From Curtobacterium sp. TC1 (GTDB taxonomy: Bacteria; Actinomycetota; Actinomycetes; Actinomycetales; Microbacteriaceae): a DNA stretch of 64,000 bases. A program made the translations under genes and the position numbers. The notes under the pieces were generated by a model. It was not told where the DNA came from. It did no database searches and saw nothing but the letters and a program-made list of their open reading frames with translations. The DNA is taken from contig NZ_CP081964.1 of assembly GCF_019844075.1 (NCBI RefSeq), positions 434,001-498,000 of the forward strand. Direction: 5' to 3'. Shown here one piece after another: positions 17,747 through 25,269 of the stretch (position 1 is the first letter of the stretch; the number at the start of each line of letters is the position of its first letter).

Positions 17747-18583
17747 TCAGGGACCGACGCGTCGGTCGTCGAGCAGCGCGGCGAGTTCCGCGCGGAAGGC
17801 TCCGACGGCGACCACGGCGTCGAGGGCGAGGTTCTCCGAGGCATCGACACCGCCCGCCGCGATCGACAGCCGGGCGTAGGTCGTTGCGCCGACCGCGCCG
17901 GGCCCGCTGAACAGGTCGCAGACCGCGAGGAGTGCGTCGGCTCGGTCGCGTTCCGTCAGTGGGTCCAGGACTCGCTGCACGGCTTTGGCCGCTCGCCGTT
18001 CTCCTGAGCGGAGGTCGGCGACGAGCACCCAGGCGAAGTCGTAGAGGTCCTTGTCCGCTCGGCGCCAGTACGCACTCGCGCCCTTGGCGGAGAGGTACCC
18101 GCCGATCCCGGTCACAGTCGCGCGCTCGCCGGCGACGACCATGTCGTGGACGTCCCGGAGCGCCGGCCCCGGACCCCGGAGGTTCTTGGCCCCCAGGGTC
18201 TCGGCGCCCGGTAGCGCGATCTCCTGGTCCAGGTTGTCGGGGACGTCCACCAGGAACTCCACCTGGATCGGGAAACCACTGATCTCCTTCAACCATCGCC
18301 ACCCCGTGTTGGGTGTCGACGTGACGAACCCTGCGGTCTCGAGCGCCTGCTCGAGCCACGCGAAGTCGAGGCCGTCTCGGTCGTAGACGAGACCGATGTC
18401 GAGGAGGATGTCGACGTCGTTGGTGCCCTGGTGTGGTTCGTCCGAGTGCACCAGGTGCTCGGGCACGAGCCCGCCGATCAGCAGGAGCCGCCCGCGGTTC
18501 GGGCCCACTGCCTTGAGGAGTGCGGCGAACCCGGCTTCCGCGAGTGCGCGCGCATCCCGGCTGCGTGGAGCTGACGCGTTCAC
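17747..18583 (-). CDS. AbiEii-like nucleotidyltransferase (putative toxin of type IV TA pair)
   Basis: 278 aa. Residues about 25-60 read LLLIGGLVPEHLV...NDVDILLDIG, the GG...D-x-D pattern of polymerase-beta-type nucleotidyltransferases such as AbiEii/DUF1814 toxins. A conserved TYARLS stretch lies near the C-terminus. GTG 18583 overlaps the upstream antitoxin-like stop by 4 bases. The pair order (winged-helix protein first, nucleotidyltransferase second) and the self-complementary promoter match AbiE-type abortive-infection systems. Base composition looks less GC-rich than the flanks, hinting at transfer. The exact family was not searched. Confidence 0.72.
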   Translation of the reverse strand: MNASAPRSRDARALAEAGFAALLKAVGPNRGRLLLIGGLVPEHLVHSDEPHQGTNDVDILLDIGLVYDRDGLDFAWLEQALETAGFVTSTPNTGWRWLKEISGFPIQVEFLVDVPDNLDQEIALPGAETLGAKNLRGPGPALRDVHDMVVAGERATVTGIGGYLSAKGASAYWRRADKDLYDFAWVLVADLRSGERRAAKAVQRVLDPLTERDRADALLAVCDLFSGPGAVGATTYARLSIAAGGVDASENLALDAVVAVGAFRAELAALLDDRRVGP

Positions 18584-19638
18584 GAGAACTGCCGGAGAGC
18601 GAGCTCTCGGAAGGCTTCCGCGGCCTCGAGCTCCCGTTCTGAGCCGGCGAGCAGGTCCGCGTACGTGCGAGCGGGGGAGGAAACCCAGGTGCGGTGTCCA
18701 GGGCCCCTCGTCTTCACGATCACCTGGGAAGCCGGCGCGAGGCGGATCCGAGGCACTGCGGCGGGGATCATCTTCGCGCGCCGGGTACCGAGGTCCACCC
18801 CCGGCCACCCGTCCGTCGTGTCGACGTACGCAGTCACCACCCAGCTCCCCGTGAGCATCGGGCGGATCTCTTCGCTCGCAGCCGCTCCGGTGAGGATGAG
18901 CGACCGGCCGAACGCGGCGCTGAGATCGTCGATGACGCGCTGCGGTTCGCGGTGGATCGAGTGGTACCCGTCGAACCGTCGCCGCTGGGTGGACTCCCAC
19001 ACCGCCCACGAGTCGAGGAGTGCCGGAGCGTTTGCGACGATCCGACTGCGCGGCTGCCTTCCTGGGGCTGTCCAGCCGTTGGCGTCGAACGAGGCGAGGG
19101 TGTTCGCGACGGTTCCCAGCGATCGGCCGGACAGGTTCGCCAGCGCCTCCACTTCGGGAACGTCGTCTGCTCCGGGACGCTCTGGCTCCCGCTTCGCCAT
19201 GATCGCCAAGAGAGCCTCTGCGACGTCTGCCCTGCCTCGGGTCCAACCGATCGCAGGTCGGAGCGCTGGGCTCGTCCTGCTGCCGTCCCGGTCGACCCAC
19301 ACCGTGCCGAGTCGCAGTTCTGCCGAGCCGTCGAGGCCGAGCCAGGAGAGCCCCTCCGAACGCAACAACTGGCGAGCCCCGTCCGACAGTGTTCGGGCCG
19401 CGATGACCACGAGGTCCTCCTTCGAGCGTGCATCGATCACGCGCTCGTCGCGAAGCGTCCGCTCGACGTCCCTCGGGTACCCGTACCCGGCCCAGGCGAG
19501 GTGCAGTGCCTTCCTCGTCCCGTCCGGCAAGACCGCGCTGAAGTCACCGTCGGCTCTCGTGCGAAGGGACACGGAGCCGCGCGGGAGCGCTGCACGGAGT
19601 GCTGTTTCTGCAGCCGCTCGATTTTCGAGGATGGGCAC
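18580..19638 (-). CDS. AbiEi-like winged-helix protein (putative antitoxin of type IV TA pair)
   Basis: 352 aa. The central part (about 160-200: EVEALANLSGRSLGTVANTLASFDANGW) is a winged-helix DNA-binding segment. The N-terminal region ARTLSDGARQLLRSEGLSWLGLDGSAEL resembles AbiEi-type regulators, as does the C-terminal domain. In known AbiE pairs this protein neutralises the nucleotidyltransferase and represses its own promoter through inverted repeats. Here GTG 19638 is embedded in the flank of a 20-bp palindrome, and TACAGT in its centre sits 6 nt before the GTG, so transcript and repressor site coincide. Assignment rests on gene order and motifs. Confidence 0.7.
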   Translation of the reverse strand: MPILENRAAAETALRAALPRGSVSLRTRADGDFSAVLPDGTRKALHLAWAGYGYPRDVERTLRDERVIDARSKEDLVVIAARTLSDGARQLLRSEGLSWLGLDGSAELRLGTVWVDRDGSRTSPALRPAIGWTRGRADVAEALLAIMAKREPERPGADDVPEVEALANLSGRSLGTVANTLASFDANGWTAPGRQPRSRIVANAPALLDSWAVWESTQRRRFDGYHSIHREPQRVIDDLSAAFGRSLILTGAAASEEIRPMLTGSWVVTAYVDTTDGWPGVDLGTRRAKMIPAAVPRIRLAPASQVIVKTRGPGHRTWVSSPARTYADLLAGSERELEAAEAFRELALRQFS

Positions 19639-19664
19639 CTTTTCACTGTACAGTGAAAAAGGTG
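19636..19664 (-). promoter_or_regulatory. Palindromic leaderless promoter/operator of the AbiE-like pair
   Basis: The perfect 20-bp palindrome TTTTCACTGTACAGTGAAAA occupies 19640-19659. With one extra A it extends to CACC...GGTG (19636-19664), covering the GTG start. On the minus strand the centre supplies TACAGT as -10, 6 nt before the GTG. A repressor here would cover -10, +1 and the start codon together. Confidence 0.75.
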
Positions 19665-19760
19665 TCGGAGTGAAATAGCTTCGGTCTGCGGATCAGCGGG
19701 GTTCCGCAAACGTCGCGTGGTGTTCACACGGATGTCGGTGGTGCGGGGCATGATCGGGAC

Positions 19761-20342
19761 ATGGTCCACCAGCTCCTGACCCCCTCGCAGGAGATCCGAA
19801 CGGATCGCCTCCTGCTCACCCCGCTCACGCCGGCCGACATCGACGACGTGCACGCGGTGTTCTCCGACGCCCGGACGTGGCAGCACCTGCCGAGCGGTCG
19901 GCACGTCGCCCGGAGTTCGAGCGTGGACATGGTGCAGCGGAAGATCGGTGGTCGGGCTCGACACGGACTCGGCTCGTGGGCCGTCCGCACCGCTGCCGAT
20001 CACGCGTTCGTCGGGGTCGGCGGCATGGACATGACCGCCGGCGGGGTCTGGAACCTCGGGTACCGGTTGGCACCCTCCGCCTGGGGGCAGGGCTTCGCCT
20101 CCGAGATCGCCCTCGCTGCCGTGCGCGCGGCTGCCGACACCGCACCGGACGTCCCCGTCACGGGGCGCGTGCTCACGAACAACCCGGCCTCCGCAGCGGT
20201 GCTCCGTCGTGCCGGGCTGTCGCTCGTGTGGCAGGGGGCTCCCGGGGTGCAGACGTCCTCCGCCGCGGGGGTCGAGGGGCAGGTCTGGACCGACCGGCTG
20301 CTCTCCGACGAACAGTTCGCCTGGCTCGTCCGCAACGCCTGA
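19761..20342 (+). CDS. GNAT-family N-acetyltransferase
   Basis: 193 aa. It has the RimJ/RimL-type layout: ETERL-like start (IRTDRLLLTPLTPAD), a central beta sheet, the acetyl-CoA loop YRLAPSAWGQGFASEI (Q/RxxGxG-like, about 95-112) and NNPASAAVLRRAGL, the second conserved motif. It acetylates an amino group of an unknown small molecule or protein. ATG 19761 is 6 nt after CATGAT, a leaderless arrangement. It is divergent from the AbiE-like operon and convergent with the bacteriocin ABC genes, and no functional link is evident. Confidence 0.88.
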   Translation: MVHQLLTPSQEIRTDRLLLTPLTPADIDDVHAVFSDARTWQHLPSGRHVARSSSVDMVQRKIGGRARHGLGSWAVRTAADHAFVGVGGMDMTAGGVWNLGYRLAPSAWGQGFASEIALAAVRAAADTAPDVPVTGRVLTNNPASAAVLRRAGLSLVWQGAPGVQTSSAAGVEGQVWTDRLLSDEQFAWLVRNA

Positions 20343-20348
20343 GCGCGG

Positions 20349-20981
20349 TCACGTACCCGGTGCGTTCAGCGAGACGCTCCGCGTGGCGAGCACCTCGACG
20401 GCCGGCGAATGGGTCGCGATGAGCACAGCGGCCCCGTCGCCGGCGAGTTCGGCCAGCAGGTCGAGCACCATCGCAGCGTTCCCGTCGTCGAGAGCGCTGG
20501 TCGGTTCGTCGGCGAGGATGACCGACGGGCGCTTCACCAAGAGCCTCGCCATCGCCACCCGCTGCTGTTCGCCGCCGCTGAGCTCGTGGACCCGGTCGGT
20601 TGCGCGTCCGGTCAGACCGACCCGGTCGAGCGCGTCGCTCGTCCGGACCCCACGGTTCGGTCCGCGGGATGTCCGAGCTATGTCGATGTTCGCCTGGGCG
20701 GTCATGTCGGCGACCAATCCGAAGTCCTGGAACAGGTAGCCCAGGTGGCGCTGCCGCAGGAGCCGAGCCTGCCGCCTGTTCCGGCTCACCGGTTCGCCGG
20801 CGATGCGGATCGTGCCTGAGTCGAGCGCATCGAGGTGTCCCACGCAGTCGAGGAGCGTGGACTTCCCAGAGCCACTCGGCCCGACCAGGCAGACGATCTC
20901 GCCGCGCGCGACGTCGAACGACAGATCGTTCCACAGTGTCCGTCGTCCGTGGTGTTTCGATGCGTGTCGTACCTCGATCAT
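20349..20981 (-). CDS. ABC transporter ATP-binding protein, lactococcin-972 group
   Basis: 210 aa. Walker A GPSGSGKST (about 34-42), Q-loop YLFQDFGLV, signature LSGGEQQRVAMA, Walker B VILADEPTSALD and switch His (ATHSP) are all intact. It resembles LolD/MacB-type ATPases that accompany lactococcin-972-type bacteriocins. ATG 20981 overlaps the membrane-protein stop by 4 bases. With that protein it probably gives immunity or exports the bacteriocin encoded upstream. Expression is expected from the bacteriocin promoter through the 23023-23057 hairpin. Confidence 0.9.
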   Translation of the reverse strand: MIEVRHASKHHGRRTLWNDLSFDVARGEIVCLVGPSGSGKSTLLDCVGHLDALDSGTIRIAGEPVSRNRRQARLLRQRHLGYLFQDFGLVADMTAQANIDIARTSRGPNRGVRTSDALDRVGLTGRATDRVHELSGGEQQRVAMARLLVKRPSVILADEPTSALDDGNAAMVLDLLAELAGDGAAVLIATHSPAVEVLATRSVSLNAPGT

Positions 20982-23005
20982 CGTGCTCCGTTTCCTCGAT
21001 CCCGGAGGGTGTTGCGCGCGGTGGCGGCCAGGACGGCGCCGTTGACCGCACTCACCGCTGCAATGGCGAGCAGTGCCAGTGCTCCGGCGGTCCCCGCCGA
21101 CTGCGCGACGGGATCGAGTACCGAGCTGTGCCCGGTCCCGTCCGGGCGAGCGCCCCACCAGGAGTTGACAGTGGCGACGGCGGCGATCGAGACCAGGGCG
21201 GTCTCGACGAGCAGGAGCCCGGCGTCGGCCCGGACGGCTGAGGTGCCGCTGGCGAGCTTCGCGAACAGCGCGCGGCCGTGGCGACGCCTGTGGGCGACGG
21301 TCCCGAGCAGCCCCAGCATGACGCTGACGATCAGGGTGCTGACCACCGTGGCCGTGGCGATCATGGTCATCGTGGCCGCGAGCCGTGCCTGCTCGGCGGC
21401 GACCTGTCCCACTGCGACCACGGCGCTGAACTCCCTGCGGACGTCTGACGTCATGATCGACCGTTCCGCGACGGCGCGGTTCTTGAACACCACGTCCCCG
21501 GTGGACAGCCACGAACCGAGCTGATCGGCTGAGAAGACGTCGGCCGGCCTCGGGACGACCACGATGACCGCGTCAGCGAGCCAGGAGCGCGTCGACGAAT
21601 CGTCCGGGTACGAGTAGACCTGCTGGCGTGCAAGTCGACCACCGGTGATCTGCTCCCGCGCGGCGGCGGGCGCCTCTCGCAGCTGCCAGTCGGCGAGCGC
21701 GGCGACGAGCCGACGCCGATCGAGCCGACTGTCGGCTGGGATCCACACGGAGATGTCCGCGTCGTCGGCGGTGATGCGGCTGCCGTCCTCGGTGCGGACG
21801 TCCTGCAAGCCGAGGTAGCCAGCGTCGACGAAGAGCGCCGGAACCGTGGACTTCCCCTGCCCGCTGGACACCTCGACGGTCGCGGCGAGCAGCGCATCAC
21901 GCTGCTGGAGCGCTCTGCCGGCGAAGGCTCCGATGCGGTCCCAGTACTGCTGCGAGTCGATCGGACGGGGGTCCGGGGTAACCCAGAGCTGGACGGTCTC
22001 GCCTGCGGCTCGGAGGTCGCGTTCTGCTGTCCCGGAACGGAGGGTCGCAACGGCACCCGACAGGTCGAACACGGCGGTGACGAGCAAGAGGAGCGCGGGC
22101 GCGCGGGCGACCTGCGCGACGAGCACGAGCGCTCCGACGGGTCGAGCACCTCGGAGTGCGGTGGCCAGCGGCTGTCGACAGGCGAGCACCGTGCCGATCG
22201 TGTGGGCGGCGATGACCGGTGCCAGGAACGCTGTGCCGATCACGACGACTGCTGTGGCGAACGTCGCCGCTGACGCGAGCCCGTTGTACAAGAACAGACC
22301 GAAGGCGACCACGGGGGTGCCGACGACGGCGGCGAGCAGGGTGCCGCGGACCTCGGCCAGCTCACTGACCACGATGGAGGCGGCGCTCTGTCCGTGCAGT
22401 CGTCGAACCGCACTCCGGCGAGGGGCGCCGAGCGTCCCCATCAGGCACAGCGTGACGCATCCCAACGTGAGGGCGCCGACGAGGCCGGACGTCCCGCTGA
22501 ACCCGTCGCTGACTCCGATGCGGCGCAGGAACGGCACTCGTTCCGAGCTGACGTCGTAGCCGAGGCCGGAGAGGGCATCGAGTACCGCGTGCCGAGCAGC
22601 GTCGTCTCCGAAGACCGCGTAGGAGCCGACGGGATCGAAGTGGTCGAGGTCCGACATCGGGAGGACGGTGGTGCTCATCGACCTGGTGAAGTCGCCGTAC
22701 CCGTCGCTGAGCCAGCCGGCACCCAGACTCGACGGCGCACCGGTGACCAGCGCATGGCGGAGCGTCGACGGTGCCGCGCGATCGGCCACGACACGGACGA
22801 TCGTCGTGCCCTCGGTCTCGGCGACCTGTTCGAGTGACTTCGCGACCCGCTGGTTCGACGCGGTGTCGGCGCCCGCTGCAGCGGTCACCACCGACGATGC
22901 ACCGACGAGCCCGGCCTCACTGACCTGGACGAGGCCGATGAACCCGAGAACGAACGCGAGGAGCGGCGGGACGACGTACGCGAGTGTCACCGAGCGGATG
23001 TTCAT
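20978..23005 (-). CDS. Bacteriocin-associated integral membrane protein (permease/immunity)
   Basis: 675 aa. An N-terminal TM (LAYVVPPLLAFVLGFIGLVQV) is followed by a large external domain, a first TM group (about 175-320), a second external domain (about 325-500) and a final TM group (about 515-660) with TVAHRRRHGRALFAKLASGT between helices. This matches the TIGR01654-type 'bact_immun_7tm' proteins found with lactococcin 972. A FtsX-like permease role with the ATPase is inferred. ATG 23005 has AAGGGGAG just upstream. The gene follows the bacteriocin by 55 bases, with a hairpin in between. Confidence 0.82.
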   Translation of the reverse strand: MNIRSVTLAYVVPPLLAFVLGFIGLVQVSEAGLVGASSVVTAAAGADTASNQRVAKSLEQVAETEGTTIVRVVADRAAPSTLRHALVTGAPSSLGAGWLSDGYGDFTRSMSTTVLPMSDLDHFDPVGSYAVFGDDAARHAVLDALSGLGYDVSSERVPFLRRIGVSDGFSGTSGLVGALTLGCVTLCLMGTLGAPRRSAVRRLHGQSAASIVVSELAEVRGTLLAAVVGTPVVAFGLFLYNGLASAATFATAVVVIGTAFLAPVIAAHTIGTVLACRQPLATALRGARPVGALVLVAQVARAPALLLLVTAVFDLSGAVATLRSGTAERDLRAAGETVQLWVTPDPRPIDSQQYWDRIGAFAGRALQQRDALLAATVEVSSGQGKSTVPALFVDAGYLGLQDVRTEDGSRITADDADISVWIPADSRLDRRRLVAALADWQLREAPAAAREQITGGRLARQQVYSYPDDSSTRSWLADAVIVVVPRPADVFSADQLGSWLSTGDVVFKNRAVAERSIMTSDVRREFSAVVAVGQVAAEQARLAATMTMIATATVVSTLIVSVMLGLLGTVAHRRRHGRALFAKLASGTSAVRADAGLLLVETALVSIAAVATVNSWWGARPDGTGHSSVLDPVAQSAGTAGALALLAIAAVSAVNGAVLAATARNTLRDRGNGAR

Positions 23006-23022
23006 GCTCCCCCTTGCGATCG

Positions 23023-23057
23023 GAGGAGCGGGCTCTCCCTCGGAGCGCCCGCTCCTC
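23023..23057 (-). terminator. Hairpin between bacteriocin and ABC genes (partial terminator)
   Basis: An 11-bp perfect inverted repeat (23023-23033, GAGGAGCGGGC, against 23047-23057) with a 13-nt loop starts 3 bases after the bacteriocin stop. Located inside the operon, it may act as an attenuator or 3' stabiliser, making the small bacteriocin message more abundant than the immunity message. Confidence 0.6.
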
Positions 23058-23060
23058 GCC

Positions 23061-23300
23061 TCAGCAGTTGTGGTAATACGCCTTGTTGCCGCTGCTCGCC
23101 TTCGGGGTCATCGCCATCGCGTACTTCCCACCGGGCACGTTCGACACGCGCTTCGACTTCTTGCCGACGGCGGTCGCGCCGTGGCACCGCTTCTCGCGGA
23201 AGTAGTTCGACCACGTGTCGTCGCGACCCACACCCCACTGCCAGAAGCTCCCACCCCCACCGTCGCCATGCGTCGAGTAGTCGCGGGTCCCACCGCTCAC
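23061..23300 (-). CDS. Lactococcin 972-family bacteriocin (no recognisable signal peptide)
   Basis: 79 aa from GTG 23300. The pattern GGGSFWQWGVG, VWSNY-like TWSNYFREKRCHGATAVGKK, and C-terminal KASSGNKAYYHNC is diagnostic of lactococcin 972 bacteriocins, which bind lipid II and block septum formation. Family members carry an N-terminal Sec signal. Here the frame is closed by a TGA at 23388-23390, and between it and GTG 23300 no hydrophobic leader or standard start exists. The signal peptide may have been lost by mutation, or an unusual start may be used. The ABC/immunity genes downstream look intact. Confidence 0.82.
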   Translation of the reverse strand: MSGGTRDYSTHGDGGGGSFWQWGVGRDDTWSNYFREKRCHGATAVGKKSKRVSNVPGGKYAMAMTPKASSGNKAYYHNC

Positions 23301-23390
23301 GCCCGCACCCGGATCGGCGATCGTGACGCCGCCGGTTTCCGCGCCGGACCCGAGGACCTCGAGCGCTGACGCGGATGCGACCGAGCGTCA

Positions 23391-23420
23391 CACTGGCAGG
23401 GTTGAGAATGTGATGTCAAG
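23391..23420 (-). promoter_or_regulatory. Putative promoter of the bacteriocin operon
   Basis: On the minus strand TTGACA (23420-23415) is followed after 18 bases by CAGTGT (23396-23391). The -35 is a consensus match, rare in this GC-rich window. Transcription would begin near 23384, about 85 bases before GTG 23300. Confidence 0.5.
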
Positions 23421-23474
23421 CCGGTGAAACATCAACACGCCCTCCCGCCCTGCCCAGGCGGAACATCGCGCACG

Positions 23475-23534
23475 TTGGCGTTCCGAGGTCGACTCGCTAC
23501 TGTGTTGGGAACTGGTCATGTCCGCGCATGACCA
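23475..23534 (+). promoter_or_regulatory. gntR promoter with inverted-repeat operator
   Basis: TTGGCG (23475-23480), a 17-base spacer and TACTGT (23498-23503) form a sigma-70-like promoter. Just after the expected +1 lies TGGTCATG-N6-CATGACCA (23513-23520/23527-23534), whose left half GGAACTGGTCATG recurs before the PTS IIC gene at 25157-25169. It fits a GntR/HutC-type (DasR-like) autoregulatory operator. Confidence 0.7.
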
Positions 23535-23568
23535 CCGCCCAGGACCAGCAACGGAGCACGAGGGACGC

Positions 23569-24303
23569 ATGACGAGCCGCATCACCGAGGGTGCCGAACC
23601 GAAGCACCAGCAGTTGCGGCGCATCTTGCTCGACCTCGCCACCGCACGCCTGGCTCCCGGCGCCGCGATCCCGTCCGAACGTCAGCTCATCGCCGAGTAC
23701 GGCGTCTCGCGGATCACCGTGCGCGAAGCCCTCGGGCAGCTCGTCAACGAGGGCTACCTGGAGCGCGTGCGCGGCAAGGGCACCTTCGTGGCGCACCGGC
23801 CCGTGCAGTCGACGTTGCACCTGGCCTCGTTCACCGAGGAGATGCGGGCGATGGGCCACGTGCCGACGACGGTCGTCCTGGTGCGCGAGGAGCGCGTGCC
23901 GCCGAGCGACACCGTGGCGGCCCTGCGGCTCGACGCCGAGGTGTCGGCCTTCCACGTGAAGCGACTGCGGATGGCGGACGGCGCTCCGGTGTCGATCGAC
24001 GACGCCTGGCTCGTGGCCGACGCGTTCCCGGGTCTGCTCGACCACGACCTGTCCGGGTCGGTGTACTCGATCATCGCCAACGAGTACGGCACCCCGATCG
24101 ACCGGGCGCAGCAGACGGTGGCCGCGAACCCCGCCGCAGACGACGTCGCGACGCTGCTCGGCACGAAGACCGGCGCTCCGGTGCTCGAGTTCGACCGGGT
24201 GTCGTACGCGGGGGAGCGCCCCGTGGAGCACACCCGCAGTTGGTACCGCTCGGACCGGTACCGCGTGCAGATGGAGGTCACGGCGACCCCTGTGGTCGCC
24301 TGA
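23569..24303 (+). CDS. GntR-family regulator with UTRA domain (HutC/NagR-DasR type)
   Basis: 244 aa. The N-terminal winged helix (about 15-80: PSERQLIAEYGVSRITVREALGQLVNEGYLERVRGKGTFV) is followed by a UTRA ligand domain (about 95-240, ending YRSDRYRVQMEV). HutC-subfamily members sense sugar phosphates such as GlcN-6-P or GlcNAc-6-P. ATG 23569 has GAGGGA upstream; the in-frame ATG 23518 would fall inside the operator. The same half-site precedes the gene and the PTS IIC gene, so it probably controls uptake of the PTS sugar and itself. Confidence 0.88.
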   Translation: MTSRITEGAEPKHQQLRRILLDLATARLAPGAAIPSERQLIAEYGVSRITVREALGQLVNEGYLERVRGKGTFVAHRPVQSTLHLASFTEEMRAMGHVPTTVVLVREERVPPSDTVAALRLDAEVSAFHVKRLRMADGAPVSIDDAWLVADAFPGLLDHDLSGSVYSIIANEYGTPIDRAQQTVAANPAADDVATLLGTKTGAPVLEFDRVSYAGERPVEHTRSWYRSDRYRVQMEVTATPVVA

Positions 24304-24323
24304 GTCTCGGGCTGGGAACGCGA

Positions 24324-24366
24324 AAGCGACTGTGTGCCGCGAACGGTTCGCGGTTCACAGTCGCTT
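24324..24366. terminator. Bidirectional terminator between gntR and PTS IIA genes
   Basis: A long stem: 24324-24334 (AAGCGACTGTG) pairs with 24356-24366, and the inner arms 24337-24344 and 24346-24353 (CCGCGAAC/GTTCGCGG) also pair. It lies between convergent genes and can serve both strands. Confidence 0.8.
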
Positions 24367-24405
24367 GGGCGGGAAGGACCGGGGAAGGACCGGGGTCGAT
24401 CCGGG

Positions 24406-24858
24406 TCAGACCTCGAACAGGGTGTCGCCGTCGAGCACCGAGGTGCCCACCGTGCCCTGGTCGACGGTGTCCGGCGCGGAGCCGAGCACCACGACGGGGC
24501 AGATCGGCGAGTACCCGGCGGCCGAGATCACCGAGGGGGTGAACCGGACGACGGGGTCGCCGGCCGTGACCGTCGCGCCCTCGGTGGCGAGGAGCTCGAA
24601 GCCCTCGCCCGACAGCTTCACGGTGTCGATGCCGACGTGCACGAGGACGTCCGTGCCCGCCGCGCCCTGCAGCGCGAACGCGTGCGGGTGCAGCTTCACG
24701 ATGGTGCCGTCGACCGGGGCCACCGCGGTGACCGCGCCCTCGACGCCCGTCGGGTCGACGGCCACGCCGGCGCCGACGAGCTGGCCGGCGAACACCGGGT
24801 CCGGCACGTCAGCGAGGGCGACGACCGGACCGGCGAACGGCGTGCGGACCGCCGTCAC
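24406..24858 (-). CDS. PTS glucose-family EIIA component
   Basis: 150 aa. It has the glucose-type IIA fold with the phosphoaccepting His in VLVHVGIDTVKL (about residue 71) and the upstream partner His in KLHPHAFAL. It receives phosphate from HPr and passes it to IIB. GTG 24858 overlaps the IIB stop by 4 bases. The IIA, IIB and IIC domains are encoded as separate proteins here, unlike the fused NagE of enterics. HPr and enzyme I genes are not in the window. Confidence 0.93.
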   Translation of the reverse strand: MTAVRTPFAGPVVALADVPDPVFAGQLVGAGVAVDPTGVEGAVTAVAPVDGTIVKLHPHAFALQGAAGTDVLVHVGIDTVKLSGEGFELLATEGATVTAGDPVVRFTPSVISAAGYSPICPVVVLGSAPDTVDQGTVGTSVLDGDTLFEV

Positions 24859-25091
24859 AGTTCGTCCTGGATGTCCTGCGCGAGGTTGTCGGCGACCGTG
24901 CCGACGATGACCTGCCAGCCGGTGCCGCCACCGACGACGGCCTGGGCGCCCGCGGCCTGCAGTGCGGACTTGTCGACGAGGTCGCCGTCCTCGACCTCGA
25001 CGCGGAGGCGCGTGATGCAGCCCTCGACCTCTTCGATGTTGTCGGCACCGCCGAGCGCGGCGATGATGTCGGCTGCCTTGATGTCGGCCAT
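24855..25091 (-). CDS. PTS glucose/GlcNAc-family EIIB component
   Basis: 78 aa. The phosphocysteine lies in NIEEVEGCITRLRVEV (about residue 25), the standard glucose-family IIB site. It takes phosphate from IIA and phosphorylates the incoming sugar bound to IIC. ATG 25091 has a strong GAGGAGGAA ribosome site. It is divergent from the IIC gene across a 178-bp gap containing the GntR-type half operator, so both transcripts are probably co-regulated. Confidence 0.94.
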   Translation of the reverse strand: MADIKAADIIAALGGADNIEEVEGCITRLRVEVEDGDLVDKSALQAAGAQAVVGGGTGWQVIVGTVADNLAQDIQDEL

Positions 25092-25124
25092 CGTTTCCTC
25101 CTCGTTAAGGGTTCTCGTACCAGG

Positions 25125-25173
25125 TTGACACGGGACCGGTCTCGGTTCAGACTACGGAACTGGTCATGACCGG
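25125..25173 (+). promoter_or_regulatory. PTS IIC promoter and GntR-type operator
   Basis: TTGACA (25125-25130), a 17-base spacer and CAGACT (25148-25153) are followed near +1 by CTGGTCATGACCGG (25160-25173), a near-perfect palindrome. The sequence GGAACTGGTCATG is identical to that after the gntR promoter and sits at nearly the same distance from the -10. It matches the general shape of DasR sites. Confidence 0.7.
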
Positions 25174-25269
25174 ACAGGACCGGACCTGGCGACACCGCCG
25201 AGGTTACCTGCGCTGGCTGCACGACTCAACTCACCCCGACAGCTCCACCCAATGACGAGAGGACCTCCG

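Noticed and set aside
23002..23391. 129-codon minus-strand frame overlapping the bacteriocin, starting GTG 23391
   Set aside because: Arg/Trp-rich and without family features; the bacteriocin motif lies in another frame. Its start could have supplied a leader, but its sequence is not hydrophobic.
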